Source: Arthrobacter crystallopoietes (GTDB lineage Bacteria; Actinomycetota; Actinomycetes; Actinomycetales; Micrococcaceae). Taken from it: DNA of 64,000 nucleotides. A model generated the notes under the pieces. It had not been told where the DNA came from and made no database searches. It worked only from the letters and a program-made list of their open reading frames with translations. Both the position numbers and the translations under genes were made by a program. The stretch is taken from contig NZ_CP018863.1 of NCBI RefSeq assembly GCF_002849715.1, forward strand, positions 2,232,001-2,296,000, given 5' to 3'. Below are positions 52,504 to 61,815 of the stretch, piece after piece (position 1 is the stretch's first letter; each line of letters begins with the position of its first letter).

Positions 52504-53958
52504 TCAGTTGTATTCGAAGACGCTGCGGTCGTCGTCGGGCGCTGGCTCATAGGGAATCCGTATGGACATGGTCGCCCCGCCGCCTTCCGTGTCGAGCAAT
52601 CGCACCGTGCCGTCATGCTGGGCGACCAGTGCCGCGACGATGGCCAGGCCAAGTCCGGTACCGCCGGTCTCGCGGTAGCGTGAGGAATCCGCGCGGTAGA
52701 AGCGTTCGAACACCCTGGCCGCTTCTTCCTCCGATATCCCGGGACCATGGTCGCGGACCTCGATCACGGAGTCCTTCTTGTCGTCGATGACCGGTTCAAC
52801 ACCGACCGCGATTTCGATGGGCGATCCCTCAGGCGTGTAGCGAAGTGCATTGGTCATCAGGTTGGCGACGACCTGACGCAGTCTGCCTTCGTCCCCAACG
52901 ATCGGCGCAGGCTGGGCCCCGGCACCGTCGAGCCCGATGACTTTGATGTCCCGGTCCGGAGCGCTTGCGCGGGCGTCCATGGCCGCATCGTTTCCGAGCA
53001 GCAGCAGGTCCAATGGCTTTGCCTCCAACGGACGGGCTTCGTCCACGCGCGCGAGCGTGAGGAGGTCTTCCACGAGCTGGCCCATTCGGGTGGCCTCGCT
53101 CTCGATCCTGCCCATGGCCGCGCCGACGTCGTCCTGGGTCTGCAAGGCCCCGTGGCGGTAGAGCTCGGAGAAACCGCGGATGGTCACCAGAGGGGTGCGC
53201 AGTTCGTGGGAAGCGTCCGCGACGAACTGCCGCATCCGCTTTTCGGAAGCTGCGCGGCCGGCGAAGGCGGTTTCGATGTGGGCGAGCATAGCGTTGAGCG
53301 AACTGGAAAGCTTGCCGATCTCCGTGTTCGGGTTACGCACTTCGACACGGCGGGTCAGATCCCCGGCGGCGATGGCTGCTGCAGTTTTTTCGACTGTGCT
53401 CAGGGGTTTAAACGCTCGCGTGATTGCCAACCAGGCGATGATGGACGCCGCCGCCGTCGCGAACAATCCGAGCAGAAGACTCAGCGCCGTGGCCGTCTCG
53501 ACCGTTGTTTCCACCTCCTCATACGAGGCCGCAATCGTCACCGTGCCGAGTTGATTTTGCAGGGTATATACGTAGGCTCGCCAATGAGGACGGTCCGGAT
53601 CCTTGCTTTCGACGGTGTACCAAAACTCTCCCCCTTGTTGACGCACGTCGGCATACGTCCATTTTTGAAGGGCGGGAACATCTTCACTGGTCTGAGGAGT
53701 TTCCTTGGCAATGCCGCCATTAGGAAGAAGCATCAGCCCGTGGTAGTCTCCGAGCGGAACTGCCCCTGAAGGGGACAACAGTGCGATACTCATGCTTCCG
53801 GCATTAGCCTTGAGCGTTTCGTCCAATCGGTTGACGAGGTCGTTTCTCAGGAAATGGATAGTCAGCGCCGACGTCAGTGCGATGGTAGCGGCCATCAGCA
53901 CACAGATGATCGCAACCAACTGTGTGCGAAGCGAGACCGACTTCCACCGTTGGATCAC
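52504..53958 (-). CDS. Sensor histidine kinase of two-component system
   Basis: A 484-residue membrane kinase. Membrane helices are at about 12-36 and 158-180, enclosing an extracytoplasmic sensor of about 120 residues. HAMP follows (181-235), then the H-box ADASHELRTP with phospho-acceptor H251. The ATPase has N-box LMTNALRYT, DHGPGISEEE and GGTGLGLAIV. It lies 2 bases downstream of the response regulator gene and is co-transcribed. The architecture fits OmpR-type actinobacterial systems. The signal is unknown. Confidence 0.95.
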   Translation of the reverse strand: MIQRWKSVSLRTQLVAIICVLMAATIALTSALTIHFLRNDLVNRLDETLKANAGSMSIALLSPSGAVPLGDYHGLMLLPNGGIAKETPQTSEDVPALQKWTYADVRQQGGEFWYTVESKDPDRPHWRAYVYTLQNQLGTVTIAASYEEVETTVETATALSLLLGLFATAAASIIAWLAITRAFKPLSTVEKTAAAIAAGDLTRRVEVRNPNTEIGKLSSSLNAMLAHIETAFAGRAASEKRMRQFVADASHELRTPLVTIRGFSELYRHGALQTQDDVGAAMGRIESEATRMGQLVEDLLTLARVDEARPLEAKPLDLLLLGNDAAMDARASAPDRDIKVIGLDGAGAQPAPIVGDEGRLRQVVANLMTNALRYTPEGSPIEIAVGVEPVIDDKKDSVIEVRDHGPGISEEEAARVFERFYRADSSRYRETGGTGLGLAIVAALVAQHDGTVRLLDTEGGGATMSIRIPYEPAPDDDRSVFEYN

Positions 53959-53960
53959 TG

Positions 53961-54713
53961 TCAGCGCTTTTCTGCTGTGCGCAGCAGGTACCCCACACCA
54001 CGCTTGGTCTGAATGAGTGCCGGAGCCTCGGGATTGGCGTCGATCTTCCGGCGCAGGTAGGAGATGTAGGACTCCACGATGGACGCGTCGCCGTTAAAGT
54101 CATACTCCCAGACGTGATCCAGGATCTGCGCCTTGGACAGCACGCGGTTCGGGTTCAGCATCAGGTAGCGCAGCAGCTTGAATTCGGTGGGGGAGAGGTC
54201 GATGACCAGTCCGCCCCGGCGGACTTCGTGCGCATCGTCGTCGAGTTCCAGGTCGTCAACCTGGATGACGGCGTCGTCTTCGAGCAGCGGCTGGGTTCGG
54301 CGCAGCACGGCACGGATCCGGGCCACCACCTCGTCCAGGCTGAACGGCTTGGTGACATAGTCGTCGCCACCGACGGTCAGGCCGGTGACTTTGTCATCGG
54401 TGTCATCGCGGGCCGTGAGGAAGACGACCGGGAAGTGGCGACCGGCCGCGCGCAACCGGCGGGTCACGGTGAACCCGTCCATATCCGGCAGCATGACATC
54501 CAGCACCGCGAGGTCAGGGTTGTGTTCCTCAGCAGCGGCGAGGGCGTCACGGCCGTTTGCGGCGGCAACAACTTCGAACCCGGCAAAGCGCAGGGAGGTT
54601 GAAAGAAGTTCCCGAATGTTCGGTTCGTCGTCAACTACGAGCAGTTTTGCTTCAGGTTCGTTTTTCTTCACGCTTTTCAGTATGCTCACAGATTCTGGGA
54701 GTTGTCTGTACAT
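53961..54713 (-). CDS. OmpR/PhoB-family response regulator
   Basis: A 250-residue regulator. The receiver domain has the acidic pocket VVDDEP, phospho-acceptor D72 in VLDVMLPDMDG and the lysine of YVTKPFS. The C-terminal winged helix has the transactivation loop LSPTEFKLLRYLML, LDHVWEYDFNGD and YLRRKIDANP, ending KRGVGYLLR. It works with the kinase just downstream. The start is uncertain. ATG 54713 lacks a ribosome site, and in-frame GTGs at 54689 and 54671 are alternatives, the latter possibly leaderless. Confidence 0.93.
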   Translation of the reverse strand: MYRQLPESVSILKSVKKNEPEAKLLVVDDEPNIRELLSTSLRFAGFEVVAAANGRDALAAAEEHNPDLAVLDVMLPDMDGFTVTRRLRAAGRHFPVVFLTARDDTDDKVTGLTVGGDDYVTKPFSLDEVVARIRAVLRRTQPLLEDDAVIQVDDLELDDDAHEVRRGGLVIDLSPTEFKLLRYLMLNPNRVLSKAQILDHVWEYDFNGDASIVESYISYLRRKIDANPEAPALIQTKRGVGYLLRTAEKR

Positions 54714-54812
54714 ATCTTGGGTGCCGGCCCGGTGCCAGCCGTTACCCAGCCGTAAGGAATAACGACGGCGGGGGCCTCCTATTGTGCCAACGGGGCCTTG
54801 GGCATCTGGTCC

Positions 54813-55646
54813 TCAGACCCCATCCCGCTGGCTGAAAATTTCTACCGGAGCGAGCGTTCCCGCGCGGATCGCTTGGGCCAGATGTCCCATCCGGACCAGT
54901 CCTTCCGGCCCTAGCACCATCTGCATCCCGGCCAGCCGAGGATCGTTGTCAGCCAGCCGGGCCTGTGCACGGGTCAGGAATTCCAACGCAAAGCCGTGCC
55001 GGTTGCGCTCGCCGGTCACCGCGAAACCGGCTTCCTCCAGCTCCCGTTCATAGTCCAGGGGCGAACGGAGGAAGGACGTTTCTGCGTTGGCGGCCCATGG
55101 CAGGGGAAACTGCGGTTCGCCCTCCCCGGTGACCATGATGTCGTAGACAGCGAAGACCCCGCCGTGCCTGAGCACGCGGTGCACTTCCCGGAACAAGGCG
55201 TCCTTGTGTTCGACATTCATGCCGACGTGCATCATGGTTGCGGCGTCGAATTCGCCGTCGCTGAAGGGGAGGTCCAGGCCGCTGGCCTGGGAGAAACTGA
55301 CCTGGCCGCTCAGGCCGCAGCGTCGGGTCAGGGATTGGGCCGTGGCCACGAAGGACGGAGTGAGATCCACGCCGTGTACTGTGGCGCCGAACCGGTGCGC
55401 GAACAGGCGTGCCGGTCCGCCGATGCCCGAGCCGATGTCCAAAACCCGCATGCCGCTGCCGATGCCGGCACCGCGGGCCACGTTTTCGGCAGCTTCGGCA
55501 CCGCCGACATGGAAGTGGTCCACCGCGGCCAGATCATCCGGCTCGAAATGGTCCGGATCGAGGCCGACGGCGGCTACCCCCGCGAGGATGGCATTCTCCA
55601 GATCCGGCTTCCCGTAATGCTCGGCGACAACTTTTTCAGCGTCCAC
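54813..55646 (-). CDS. SAM-dependent methyltransferase (UbiE/sterol-MT-like)
   Basis: A 277-residue class I methyltransferase. SAM motif I is RVLDIGSGIGGPARLFAHRF, motif post-I VHGVDLTPSFVA, and motif II FDAATMMHVGMNV. The LREVHRVL-type segment (FREVHRVLRHGGVFAVYDI) is typical of small-molecule C- or O-methyltransferases. GTG 55646 is supported by GGGAGG. The substrate is unknown. It is not clearly part of an operon. Confidence 0.87.
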   Translation of the reverse strand: MDAEKVVAEHYGKPDLENAILAGVAAVGLDPDHFEPDDLAAVDHFHVGGAEAAENVARGAGIGSGMRVLDIGSGIGGPARLFAHRFGATVHGVDLTPSFVATAQSLTRRCGLSGQVSFSQASGLDLPFSDGEFDAATMMHVGMNVEHKDALFREVHRVLRHGGVFAVYDIMVTGEGEPQFPLPWAANAETSFLRSPLDYERELEEAGFAVTGERNRHGFALEFLTRAQARLADNDPRLAGMQMVLGPEGLVRMGHLAQAIRAGTLAPVEIFSQRDGV

Positions 55647-55709
55647 GGCGGCCTCCCCACTGGTTTGGATGGCTGAAATTCTACGCCCCGACGGCGTCTT
55701 AGGACCGGC

Positions 55710-57359
55710 TCAGCTCCCCGTCTTACCTATATCTTTGGCGTCGAGAATGGTGTAGGCGTAGCCCTGTTCGGCAAGGAAGCGCTGGCGTTTGGCGGCAAAG
55801 TCCTGGTCCAGCGTCTCCCGCGCCACCACGGTGTAGAACCGCGCGGCCCGGCCGTCCGACTTGGGCCGCAGCAGCCGGCCCAGCCGCTGGGCTTCCTCCT
55901 GCCGGGATCCGAACGAACCGGAAACCTGGATCGCCACCGCGGCCTCGGGCAGGTCGATCGAGAAGTTCGCCACCTTGGAGACCACCAGGGTGTGCAGCGA
56001 GCCGGAGCGGAACTCGTCGAAGAGCCGCTGGCGTTCCTTCACCGAGGTCTCGCCCTTGATCAGCGGCGCGTCCAGCCGTTCGGCGAGCTCGTCCAGCTGG
56101 TCGATGTACTGCCCGATCACCAGCAGCTGCTCGCCCTTGTGGTGGGCCACCAGCCGTTCCACCACGGCGTTCTTGGTATCGGACGTCGCACAGAGACGGT
56201 ACTTGTCGGCGTCGTCGGCCATTGCATACGCCGTACGCTCGTCGCGCGGCAGATCCACCCGCACCTCCACGCAGTCCGCCGGCGCGATGTAGCCCTGCGC
56301 CTCGATGTCCTTCCACGGGGCGTCGTAGCGCTTGGGGCCGATCAGCGAGAACACCTCGCCCTCGCGGCCGTCCTCGCGCACCAGCGTCGCCGTGAGACCG
56401 AGCCGCCGCCGGGCCTGTAGATCCGCGGTCATCCGGAAGATCGGCGCCGGGAGCAGGTGCACCTCGTCGTAGATGATCAGGCCCCAGTCATTGTTGTCCA
56501 CCAGCTCCAGGTGTGGATAGAGCCCGCCGCGACGCAGCGTAAGCACTTGGTACGTCGCGATGGTTACCGGGCGCACTTCCTTGAGCGAGCCCGAGTACTC
56601 GCCGATCTCGTCCTCGGTGAGCGTGGTGCGCTTGAGCAGCTCGTCCTTCCACTGCCGCGCGGAGACCGTGTTGGTCACCAGGATCAGCGTGGTGGTCTGG
56701 CTCGTGGCCATCGCCGCGGCGCCTACCAGCGTTTTGCCCGCACCGCAGGGAAGAACGACGACGCCGGAACCACCCGCCCAGAAGTTCTCCGTAGCAACCT
56801 GCTGGTACGGGCGGAGCTTCCAGCCGTTTTCCTCCAGCGCGATCGGATGCGGCGTGCCGTCCACGTAGCCGGCGAGATCCTCGGCGGGCCAGCCGAGCTT
56901 GAGCAGCAACTGCTTGAGCTGGCCGCGCTGCGAGGAATGCACCACGGTGGTCTCGCCGTCGATCCGCGGGCCGAGCAATGGCTGGATCTTCTTGGCGTGC
57001 ATGACTTCCTCAAGCACCGGGTAGTCGTCGGTGCGCAGCACCAGCCCGTGCTGCGGGTCCTTTTCCAGCCGCAGCCGCCCGTACCGGGACATCGTCTCTT
57101 CGATGTCGATCAGCAGCGCGTGCGGCACGGGGAAGCGCGAATACTGCAGCAAAGTGTCCAGCACCTGTTCGGCATCCAAGCCCGCCGCGCGCGCATTCCA
57201 CAGGCCCAGCGGCGTGATCCGGTAGCTGTGCATATGCTCCGGCGCGCGCTCGAGTTCGGCGAAGGCGGCGATGGCGTGGCGCGCCTCGGTGGCCTGCCCG
57301 TGATCCACCTCCAGCAGGATGGTCTTGTCGCTCTGGACGATCAGTGGCCCGTCAGCCAT
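55710..57359 (-). CDS. DNA repair helicase XPB (bacterial type)
   Basis: A 549-residue SF2 helicase. An N-terminal damage-recognition-like domain is followed by motif I (LPCGAGKTLVGAAAM), motif II (IYDEVHLLPA, i.e. DEVH), motif III (GLTATLVREDGR) and motif VI (GRLLRPK), plus the RED-type segment. Bacterial XPB homologues unwind DNA 3' to 5' and are implicated in repair, though the pathway is less clear than in eukaryotes. Its start overlaps the stop of the upstream 882-residue gene by eight bases, so the two form an operon and probably a complex. Confidence 0.95.
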   Translation of the reverse strand: MADGPLIVQSDKTILLEVDHGQATEARHAIAAFAELERAPEHMHSYRITPLGLWNARAAGLDAEQVLDTLLQYSRFPVPHALLIDIEETMSRYGRLRLEKDPQHGLVLRTDDYPVLEEVMHAKKIQPLLGPRIDGETTVVHSSQRGQLKQLLLKLGWPAEDLAGYVDGTPHPIALEENGWKLRPYQQVATENFWAGGSGVVVLPCGAGKTLVGAAAMATSQTTTLILVTNTVSARQWKDELLKRTTLTEDEIGEYSGSLKEVRPVTIATYQVLTLRRGGLYPHLELVDNNDWGLIIYDEVHLLPAPIFRMTADLQARRRLGLTATLVREDGREGEVFSLIGPKRYDAPWKDIEAQGYIAPADCVEVRVDLPRDERTAYAMADDADKYRLCATSDTKNAVVERLVAHHKGEQLLVIGQYIDQLDELAERLDAPLIKGETSVKERQRLFDEFRSGSLHTLVVSKVANFSIDLPEAAVAIQVSGSFGSRQEEAQRLGRLLRPKSDGRAARFYTVVARETLDQDFAAKRQRFLAEQGYAYTILDAKDIGKTGS

Positions 57360-60000
57360 CGGTGGTACTCCTGTTCTTGCCGCCGGCCTCGTCGGCCAGC
57401 TCGATGTCCATCACGCGGTGGATCGAGACCACGCGCTCGCTGTCTCGCTCGGCGTCGAAAACGCGCAGCCGACCGCCGCCCACAGAGAGCGGCTGCAGCA
57501 CTTCGTGCCGGTGGGTTCCGTTGGGCTCCACAATCCCGATCCGCACCGGCCGCTTGAGCCGGATCGCCTTGCGCAGGGTTTCCAAGGCCAGCAGCGGTTC
57601 GGCTTCGGCGCCGGCGGCGGACTTGGCCGGCGTGCCCGCTCCGCGCAACCGGTCCAGCTGGGCCTGCAGGTCTTCGTCCGTGAGCAGCCAGGGATTGGTC
57701 CGGACCGGGAACGACGACGGCGCGCTGCCGGCTCCTCGGGTCATCCCACCTTGCGCAGGGCTACTACCCGCCGCGCCGTCGGTGCTACCCGCAGCGGTGA
57801 GGGCAACGCCGTCGTCGTCCTTATCCGGTGCGGGGGAGTAGCCGAGCTCGCGCAGGGTGTGCAGCAGTTCGCGGGCGCTCGACTTCGACGCCAGCACGGT
57901 GGGCGCCAGCCTCCGCAGCCCCAGCGGCGCGGCCCGCGGATCCGCCAGCAGCGCGTCCAGGAGTTCGAGGTCCTGGCTGCGCAAATAGGCGGACATGCTG
58001 CCCACCCGGACGGCACCATGCCGAGCGGCGGTGTCTTCGACAAGGTAGCGCAGGGGCTGCGGCACCTCCGTGGCCGAGTGGCGGGTCAGGAAGGCGAGGA
58101 TGCCCTCGGCGTCCTGCCCCGCGTCCAAGGCACGGCGGACGGAATCCGCGGAGAACCGGTAGATGGCGGCCGGACCTTGCCCCTCGGCGGTGGAAAGCAG
58201 CGCGAGTTCGCGGTTCACGGCCGGCTCCAGGTACCCCGGGGCCACGGCAGTGAGATCCGCCTGCAGCAGGAAGTGGCTCAGTGGTTCCGGCAACTGCCGA
58301 TCCAGCAGCTCCGCGGCCTCTTCCGGCTCGTCGGCGGCCAGTGCGGCACCCAGCTCGGTCAATGCGCCGGAGCCGAGCAGGCCCAGCCGCGCGGCCTCGA
58401 CCAGCATGCCCGGAACCAAACGCTCGAAACGGCGACAGAGCCGCGGCTGGTGCCAGCAGAGGTAATCGGTCACCAGGGACTCCGCCGGGGCCGCCACCGA
58501 TGTGCCGTCGCCAACCGGGACGGAGAGTTCGGCGAGGGCATCAAGCAAACGACGGCGGACGGCGGGTGCGTCGGGACGCGACGCTTCCGCGGCGAGGGCA
58601 TTAATGCCGGACTTCGCCGCGTCCGGCCGGGAGTCCGGCCGCACACTTGGCTGGGAACCCGGCCGGGAACCAGGCTGGGCCGGGGAGCCCACCAGCGCGG
58701 GCGCGCGGTCGAGTGCCAGCCAGGCCGTGGCCAGCAGCAGCCACTGATGGTGACGGTCGAGCGTGGCGTAAGTGCCGGCGTCGTTGGTCCTCCACTTGCT
58801 GGTATCCACGTCCAAGGTGAGCAGCCCGGCCGCGGCAGTCAGCTCGAGCAGCCAGGCCACCTCGCCGGTGTCGATGCGTAGCTCATCCGCCAACCGCTTG
58901 ATTTCCCTCACGCCGACACCGCCGGCGCGCAGGGTTGCCACCGGCGTCGTGTCCGCGAGCACCAGGAGCTCGGAGACCAGCCGCAAAGTCTCGGCGACGG
59001 CGGAGTAGGCGGCATTGTCGCGAAGGCTGGCCCGCACCGTCCGCGCTGTCCCCGTGCCGGAACTTGCGGCTTCCTCATCCGTCCCGAGTCCGGGGGCCGC
59101 GGTTTGCCAGGGGTTGATCAGGGCGCCGCCGCGGGCCGCGATCCCGGCGGCGCGAGGCAGCTCAACGTGGCTTGCATCCACCGGCACCAGCAGGCCGCGG
59201 GCCAGCAGCCACTCCACCGGCGAGGCCCCGCCGTCGTGCACTGGCAGATTCCGGAGCGCCTGGGGGACCGTGCCCACCGGCGAGCGGCGGAACCGCTCTA
59301 GCAGCTCGCCGGTCTTCGGCGGCGCCTCAGCCAGCAGCGCCTCCCAGGTGCCGGGAGCGGAGAGCCAGGCTTCCAGGGCGCGGGCAGCCGCGGAAGCCTT
59401 GTCCGCCGGAGACGACCCCGTATCACTGTCGACACCCTCGGCCACGGCGGGCAGCAGGTATCCCGCACCCCTGAGCGCAGCGACGACGGCGACCATCCGT
59501 TCGCCCGCCTCGGCGTTGGCGGCGGCTAGCTTCGCATAGGTGCGGCCCAGACCGGCCGGATAAGGACCAAGCACGTCAGGCAGGCTGGCCACCGGCAGGA
59601 ATCCCGCCGGCTGGTCCGCTTCGGCAGAAACCGGCACCAGCAGGCCCAGCGAGTGCAGCCTGGCGAGGTAAGCGTCCAGCTGCTGCTCGGCAGTGTTGCC
59701 GGGCTGCCGCATAGTGGTGTCCGGCGCAGGGACGAGCAGCGGTTTGAGGGCGTCTGCGCCAATGCCTGTGCCGGCGTCGACGTCGGTGGTCAGGACGATC
59801 GTTTCGAGCAGGTCCAGCTCCGGCCGGGAGAGTTTCTCCAGCGCCCGCTGCAAACTGATTCTGGTGCAAGCCCGCGCGGCCAGAGCGGGAAAATCCGGCA
59901 CCGGCGGCAGGCACAAATCCGGGCGGGCGCTCAGCAGCGCCCGCAGCTGATTATCGCTGCGGGCAGCCAAATCATCGGCCAACGCACGGATGGAGGACAT
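57352..60000 (-). CDS. Helicase-associated domain-containing protein, XPB partner
   Basis: An 882-residue protein containing an XPB/Ssl2-like helicase-associated region towards the C-terminus (AEGILAFLTRHSATEVPQPL, RSQDLELLDALLADPRAAPL, VRIGIVEPNGTHRHEVLQPL). The earlier parts are alanine- and leucine-rich helical segments with winged-helix-like pieces (GGVGVREIKRLADELRIDTG). No Walker motifs are present, so it is not itself a helicase. It is translationally coupled to the XPB gene and is likely its accessory subunit. The ATG at 60000 begins MSSIRALADDLAARSDNQLR. Long antisense frames here are shadows. Confidence 0.88.
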   Translation of the reverse strand: MSSIRALADDLAARSDNQLRALLSARPDLCLPPVPDFPALAARACTRISLQRALEKLSRPELDLLETIVLTTDVDAGTGIGADALKPLLVPAPDTTMRQPGNTAEQQLDAYLARLHSLGLLVPVSAEADQPAGFLPVASLPDVLGPYPAGLGRTYAKLAAANAEAGERMVAVVAALRGAGYLLPAVAEGVDSDTGSSPADKASAAARALEAWLSAPGTWEALLAEAPPKTGELLERFRRSPVGTVPQALRNLPVHDGGASPVEWLLARGLLVPVDASHVELPRAAGIAARGGALINPWQTAAPGLGTDEEAASSGTGTARTVRASLRDNAAYSAVAETLRLVSELLVLADTTPVATLRAGGVGVREIKRLADELRIDTGEVAWLLELTAAAGLLTLDVDTSKWRTNDAGTYATLDRHHQWLLLATAWLALDRAPALVGSPAQPGSRPGSQPSVRPDSRPDAAKSGINALAAEASRPDAPAVRRRLLDALAELSVPVGDGTSVAAPAESLVTDYLCWHQPRLCRRFERLVPGMLVEAARLGLLGSGALTELGAALAADEPEEAAELLDRQLPEPLSHFLLQADLTAVAPGYLEPAVNRELALLSTAEGQGPAAIYRFSADSVRRALDAGQDAEGILAFLTRHSATEVPQPLRYLVEDTAARHGAVRVGSMSAYLRSQDLELLDALLADPRAAPLGLRRLAPTVLASKSSARELLHTLRELGYSPAPDKDDDGVALTAAGSTDGAAGSSPAQGGMTRGAGSAPSSFPVRTNPWLLTDEDLQAQLDRLRGAGTPAKSAAGAEAEPLLALETLRKAIRLKRPVRIGIVEPNGTHRHEVLQPLSVGGGRLRVFDAERDSERVVSIHRVMDIELADEAGGKNRSTTDG

Positions 60001-60072
60001 CAGATTAACGTTACCCCGCCCGGCAAGTCCCGCAGCTGGCCAGAAGGCGCGGGTATCAGCGCCCGGGCACGA

Positions 60073-60327
60073 TCAGAGGTTGCGCCGGCGCCTGATGCTG
60101 CGCAGGATCAGGAAGCCCATCAATAGGAACGCCACGGGAAAACCGGTCCAGGCGATGGCCAGGAAGCCGGGCCAGGCTTCGTTCCCGAAAAGGGCGCTGA
60201 CCAGGATCACGGTCAGGCTGGCAAGTCCCGCGAGGGATACGACGGCGGCAATCGTCACCAGGGCGATCAGCAGCCTGCCCGTCTCCGGGCGGGCCGCGGG
60301 ACTGGACGACGGAACAGGGGCGGACAT
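60073..60327 (-). CDS. Small two-helix membrane protein
   Basis: An 84-residue protein. Following a short proline/serine-rich start are helices IALVTIAAVVSLAGLASLTV and WPGFLAIAWTGFPVAFLLMG, then a basic tail (LRSIRRRRNL). The start is uncertain (ATG 60327 or ATG 60351), and neither has a good ribosome site. No family is recognised beyond a general actinobacterial small membrane protein. Confidence 0.6.
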   Translation of the reverse strand: MSAPVPSSSPAARPETGRLLIALVTIAAVVSLAGLASLTVILVSALFGNEAWPGFLAIAWTGFPVAFLLMGFLILRSIRRRRNL

Positions 60328-60525
60328 GCAGATAACGCTAACAGCGGACATGTTGCCGGCAAAGTCCGGGACGGCTGTCGGAACAGGCTAATCTAGATAG
60401 AGACTTCCCCGTCTATGGTTACCGTACAGGCAGCACAGATCGCTGGCGCCGGAACCTGCACGGGACATGGAAAGCGCAGCAGCGGGCGATTACCCTGCAC
60501 GGAATCGTAGAACGAGGTAACTGAA

Positions 60526-60909
60526 GTGCCCATCGGCAAGGTCAAATGGTTTGACACGGAAAAAGGTTTTGGATTCCTGGCCACGGATGAGGGCCAGGAA
60601 GTGTTCCTGCACGCCTCCGCCCTTCCGGCCGGTGTCACCGAGGTCAAGGCCGGTACCCGTATGGAGTTCGGCGTAGCCGAGGGACGCCGTGGAGCGCAGG
60701 CCCTGTCTGCCCGCATCATCGATGCCAAGCCGTCGGTCGCGAAGGCCGTCCGGAAGCCGGCAGAAGACATGGCCGTCATCACCGAGGACCTCATCAAGCT
60801 GCTCGACGACATCTCCAACGGGCTCCGCAAGGGCCGCTATCCCGACAAGGCGCACTCGGCCAAGGTCGCTGCCGTGCTGCGCCACGTCGCGGATCAGCTG
60901 GACGTCTGA
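60526..60909 (+). CDS. Cold-shock-domain protein with C-terminal helical extension
   Basis: A 127-residue protein. Residues 1-66 form a cold-shock domain (KVKWFDTEKGFGFLATDEGQ, EVFLHASALPAG). The additional 60 residues (EDMAVITEDLIKLLDDISNG, KGRYPDKAHSAKVAAVLRHV) are helical and specific to an actinobacterial subgroup. GTG 60526 has GAGG upstream. It precedes the DUF3027 gene by 17 bases on the same strand, so the two are likely co-transcribed. It probably binds RNA. The extension may mediate protein contacts. Confidence 0.9.
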   Translation: MPIGKVKWFDTEKGFGFLATDEGQEVFLHASALPAGVTEVKAGTRMEFGVAEGRRGAQALSARIIDAKPSVAKAVRKPAEDMAVITEDLIKLLDDISNGLRKGRYPDKAHSAKVAAVLRHVADQLDV

Positions 60910-60926
60910 GCCGGCGGAGTCCATAC

Positions 60927-61766
60927 ATGAGCAGCGCTGAGACAGAAACGGAATCTGCAGTGGAACCAACAGTAGACACCGCCGCGGAAAGCCCTGCTCC
61001 GGTCCGACGCCGGCCCGCTGCCAAGCGGCCCGCCAAACTGGATGCGCTGCTGGCCGCTGCCGTGGACCGTGCCCGTCAGGGCGTGCTCGAGATGGCCCCG
61101 GCGGAACAGGTCGGCGACCATGTGGGTGTGGTGGCGGAAGCCGAGCGCCTGGTGGTCCACCGGTTCGAATCCAAACTCCCCGGCTACATCGGCTGGCAGT
61201 GGTTCGCCTCGCTGGCGCGCGCACCGCGGAGCAAGGAGATCACGGTCTGCGAAATCGGCCTGCTGCCCTCGGAGAAGTCGTTGCTGGCGCCGGACTGGGT
61301 TCCGTGGGCCGAGCGGGTCCGTCCGGAAGAGGCCGCCGCGGAAGCCGAGAGCATCGCGGACGAAAACAACGACGGCGAAAACAACGACGGCGCCGGGCAG
61401 GCCGCGGACGAAGCCGTGAACGACGCCGATGGCGCAGCCGAAGCTGGCCGGGTAGGCGAAGCTGCCGCTCCAGCCGCCGTGGACGGATCTGCTGATCAAG
61501 CATCGGCCGACCCGGATCGTTCAACTCCAGCAACCTCGGAAGCCTCAACTCCTGACTCCGCAACTTCGGAGAACACAGACTCAGCGGACGCAGTGCTTGA
61601 GCCCTCGTCATCGGAGACCTCGGCTGACGAACCTGTTGCGGACGAGCTCGGCTCGGACGCGGCGACAGCTGAGGCTAATGCGGAGGCAGCTGAGGCCGGA
61701 CCGGAGACAGCCGGGGTCCACCTCGAGGCACCTGAGACCACCCCGTACCCGGAGGCAACCGCCTAA
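60927..61766 (+). CDS. DUF3027 domain-containing protein
   Basis: A 279-residue protein. The DUF3027 core occupies about residues 36-130 (KLDALLAAAVDRARQGVLEM, HVGVVAEAERLVVHRFESKL, GYIGWQWFASLARAPRSKEI, CEIGLLPSEKSLLAPDWVPW). The remaining C-terminal half is a disordered Ala/Glu/Asp/Ser-rich tail. Function is unknown. It is conserved in actinobacteria next to cold-shock genes, as here. GGAG precedes the ATG. Confidence 0.88.
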   Translation: MSSAETETESAVEPTVDTAAESPAPVRRRPAAKRPAKLDALLAAAVDRARQGVLEMAPAEQVGDHVGVVAEAERLVVHRFESKLPGYIGWQWFASLARAPRSKEITVCEIGLLPSEKSLLAPDWVPWAERVRPEEAAAEAESIADENNDGENNDGAGQAADEAVNDADGAAEAGRVGEAAAPAAVDGSADQASADPDRSTPATSEASTPDSATSENTDSADAVLEPSSSETSADEPVADELGSDAATAEANAEAAEAGPETAGVHLEAPETTPYPEATA

Positions 61767-61815
61767 ACCATCCGCGGCCATGTGAATCCTGCGGCAGAAA
61801 GGAGCGCCTGTATAG

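Noticed and set aside
57319..58881. 520-codon plus-strand open frame opposite the helicase-associated gene
   Set aside because: It is mirror coding of the 882-residue protein. It has glutamine/glycine/arginine-rich composition and no domain.
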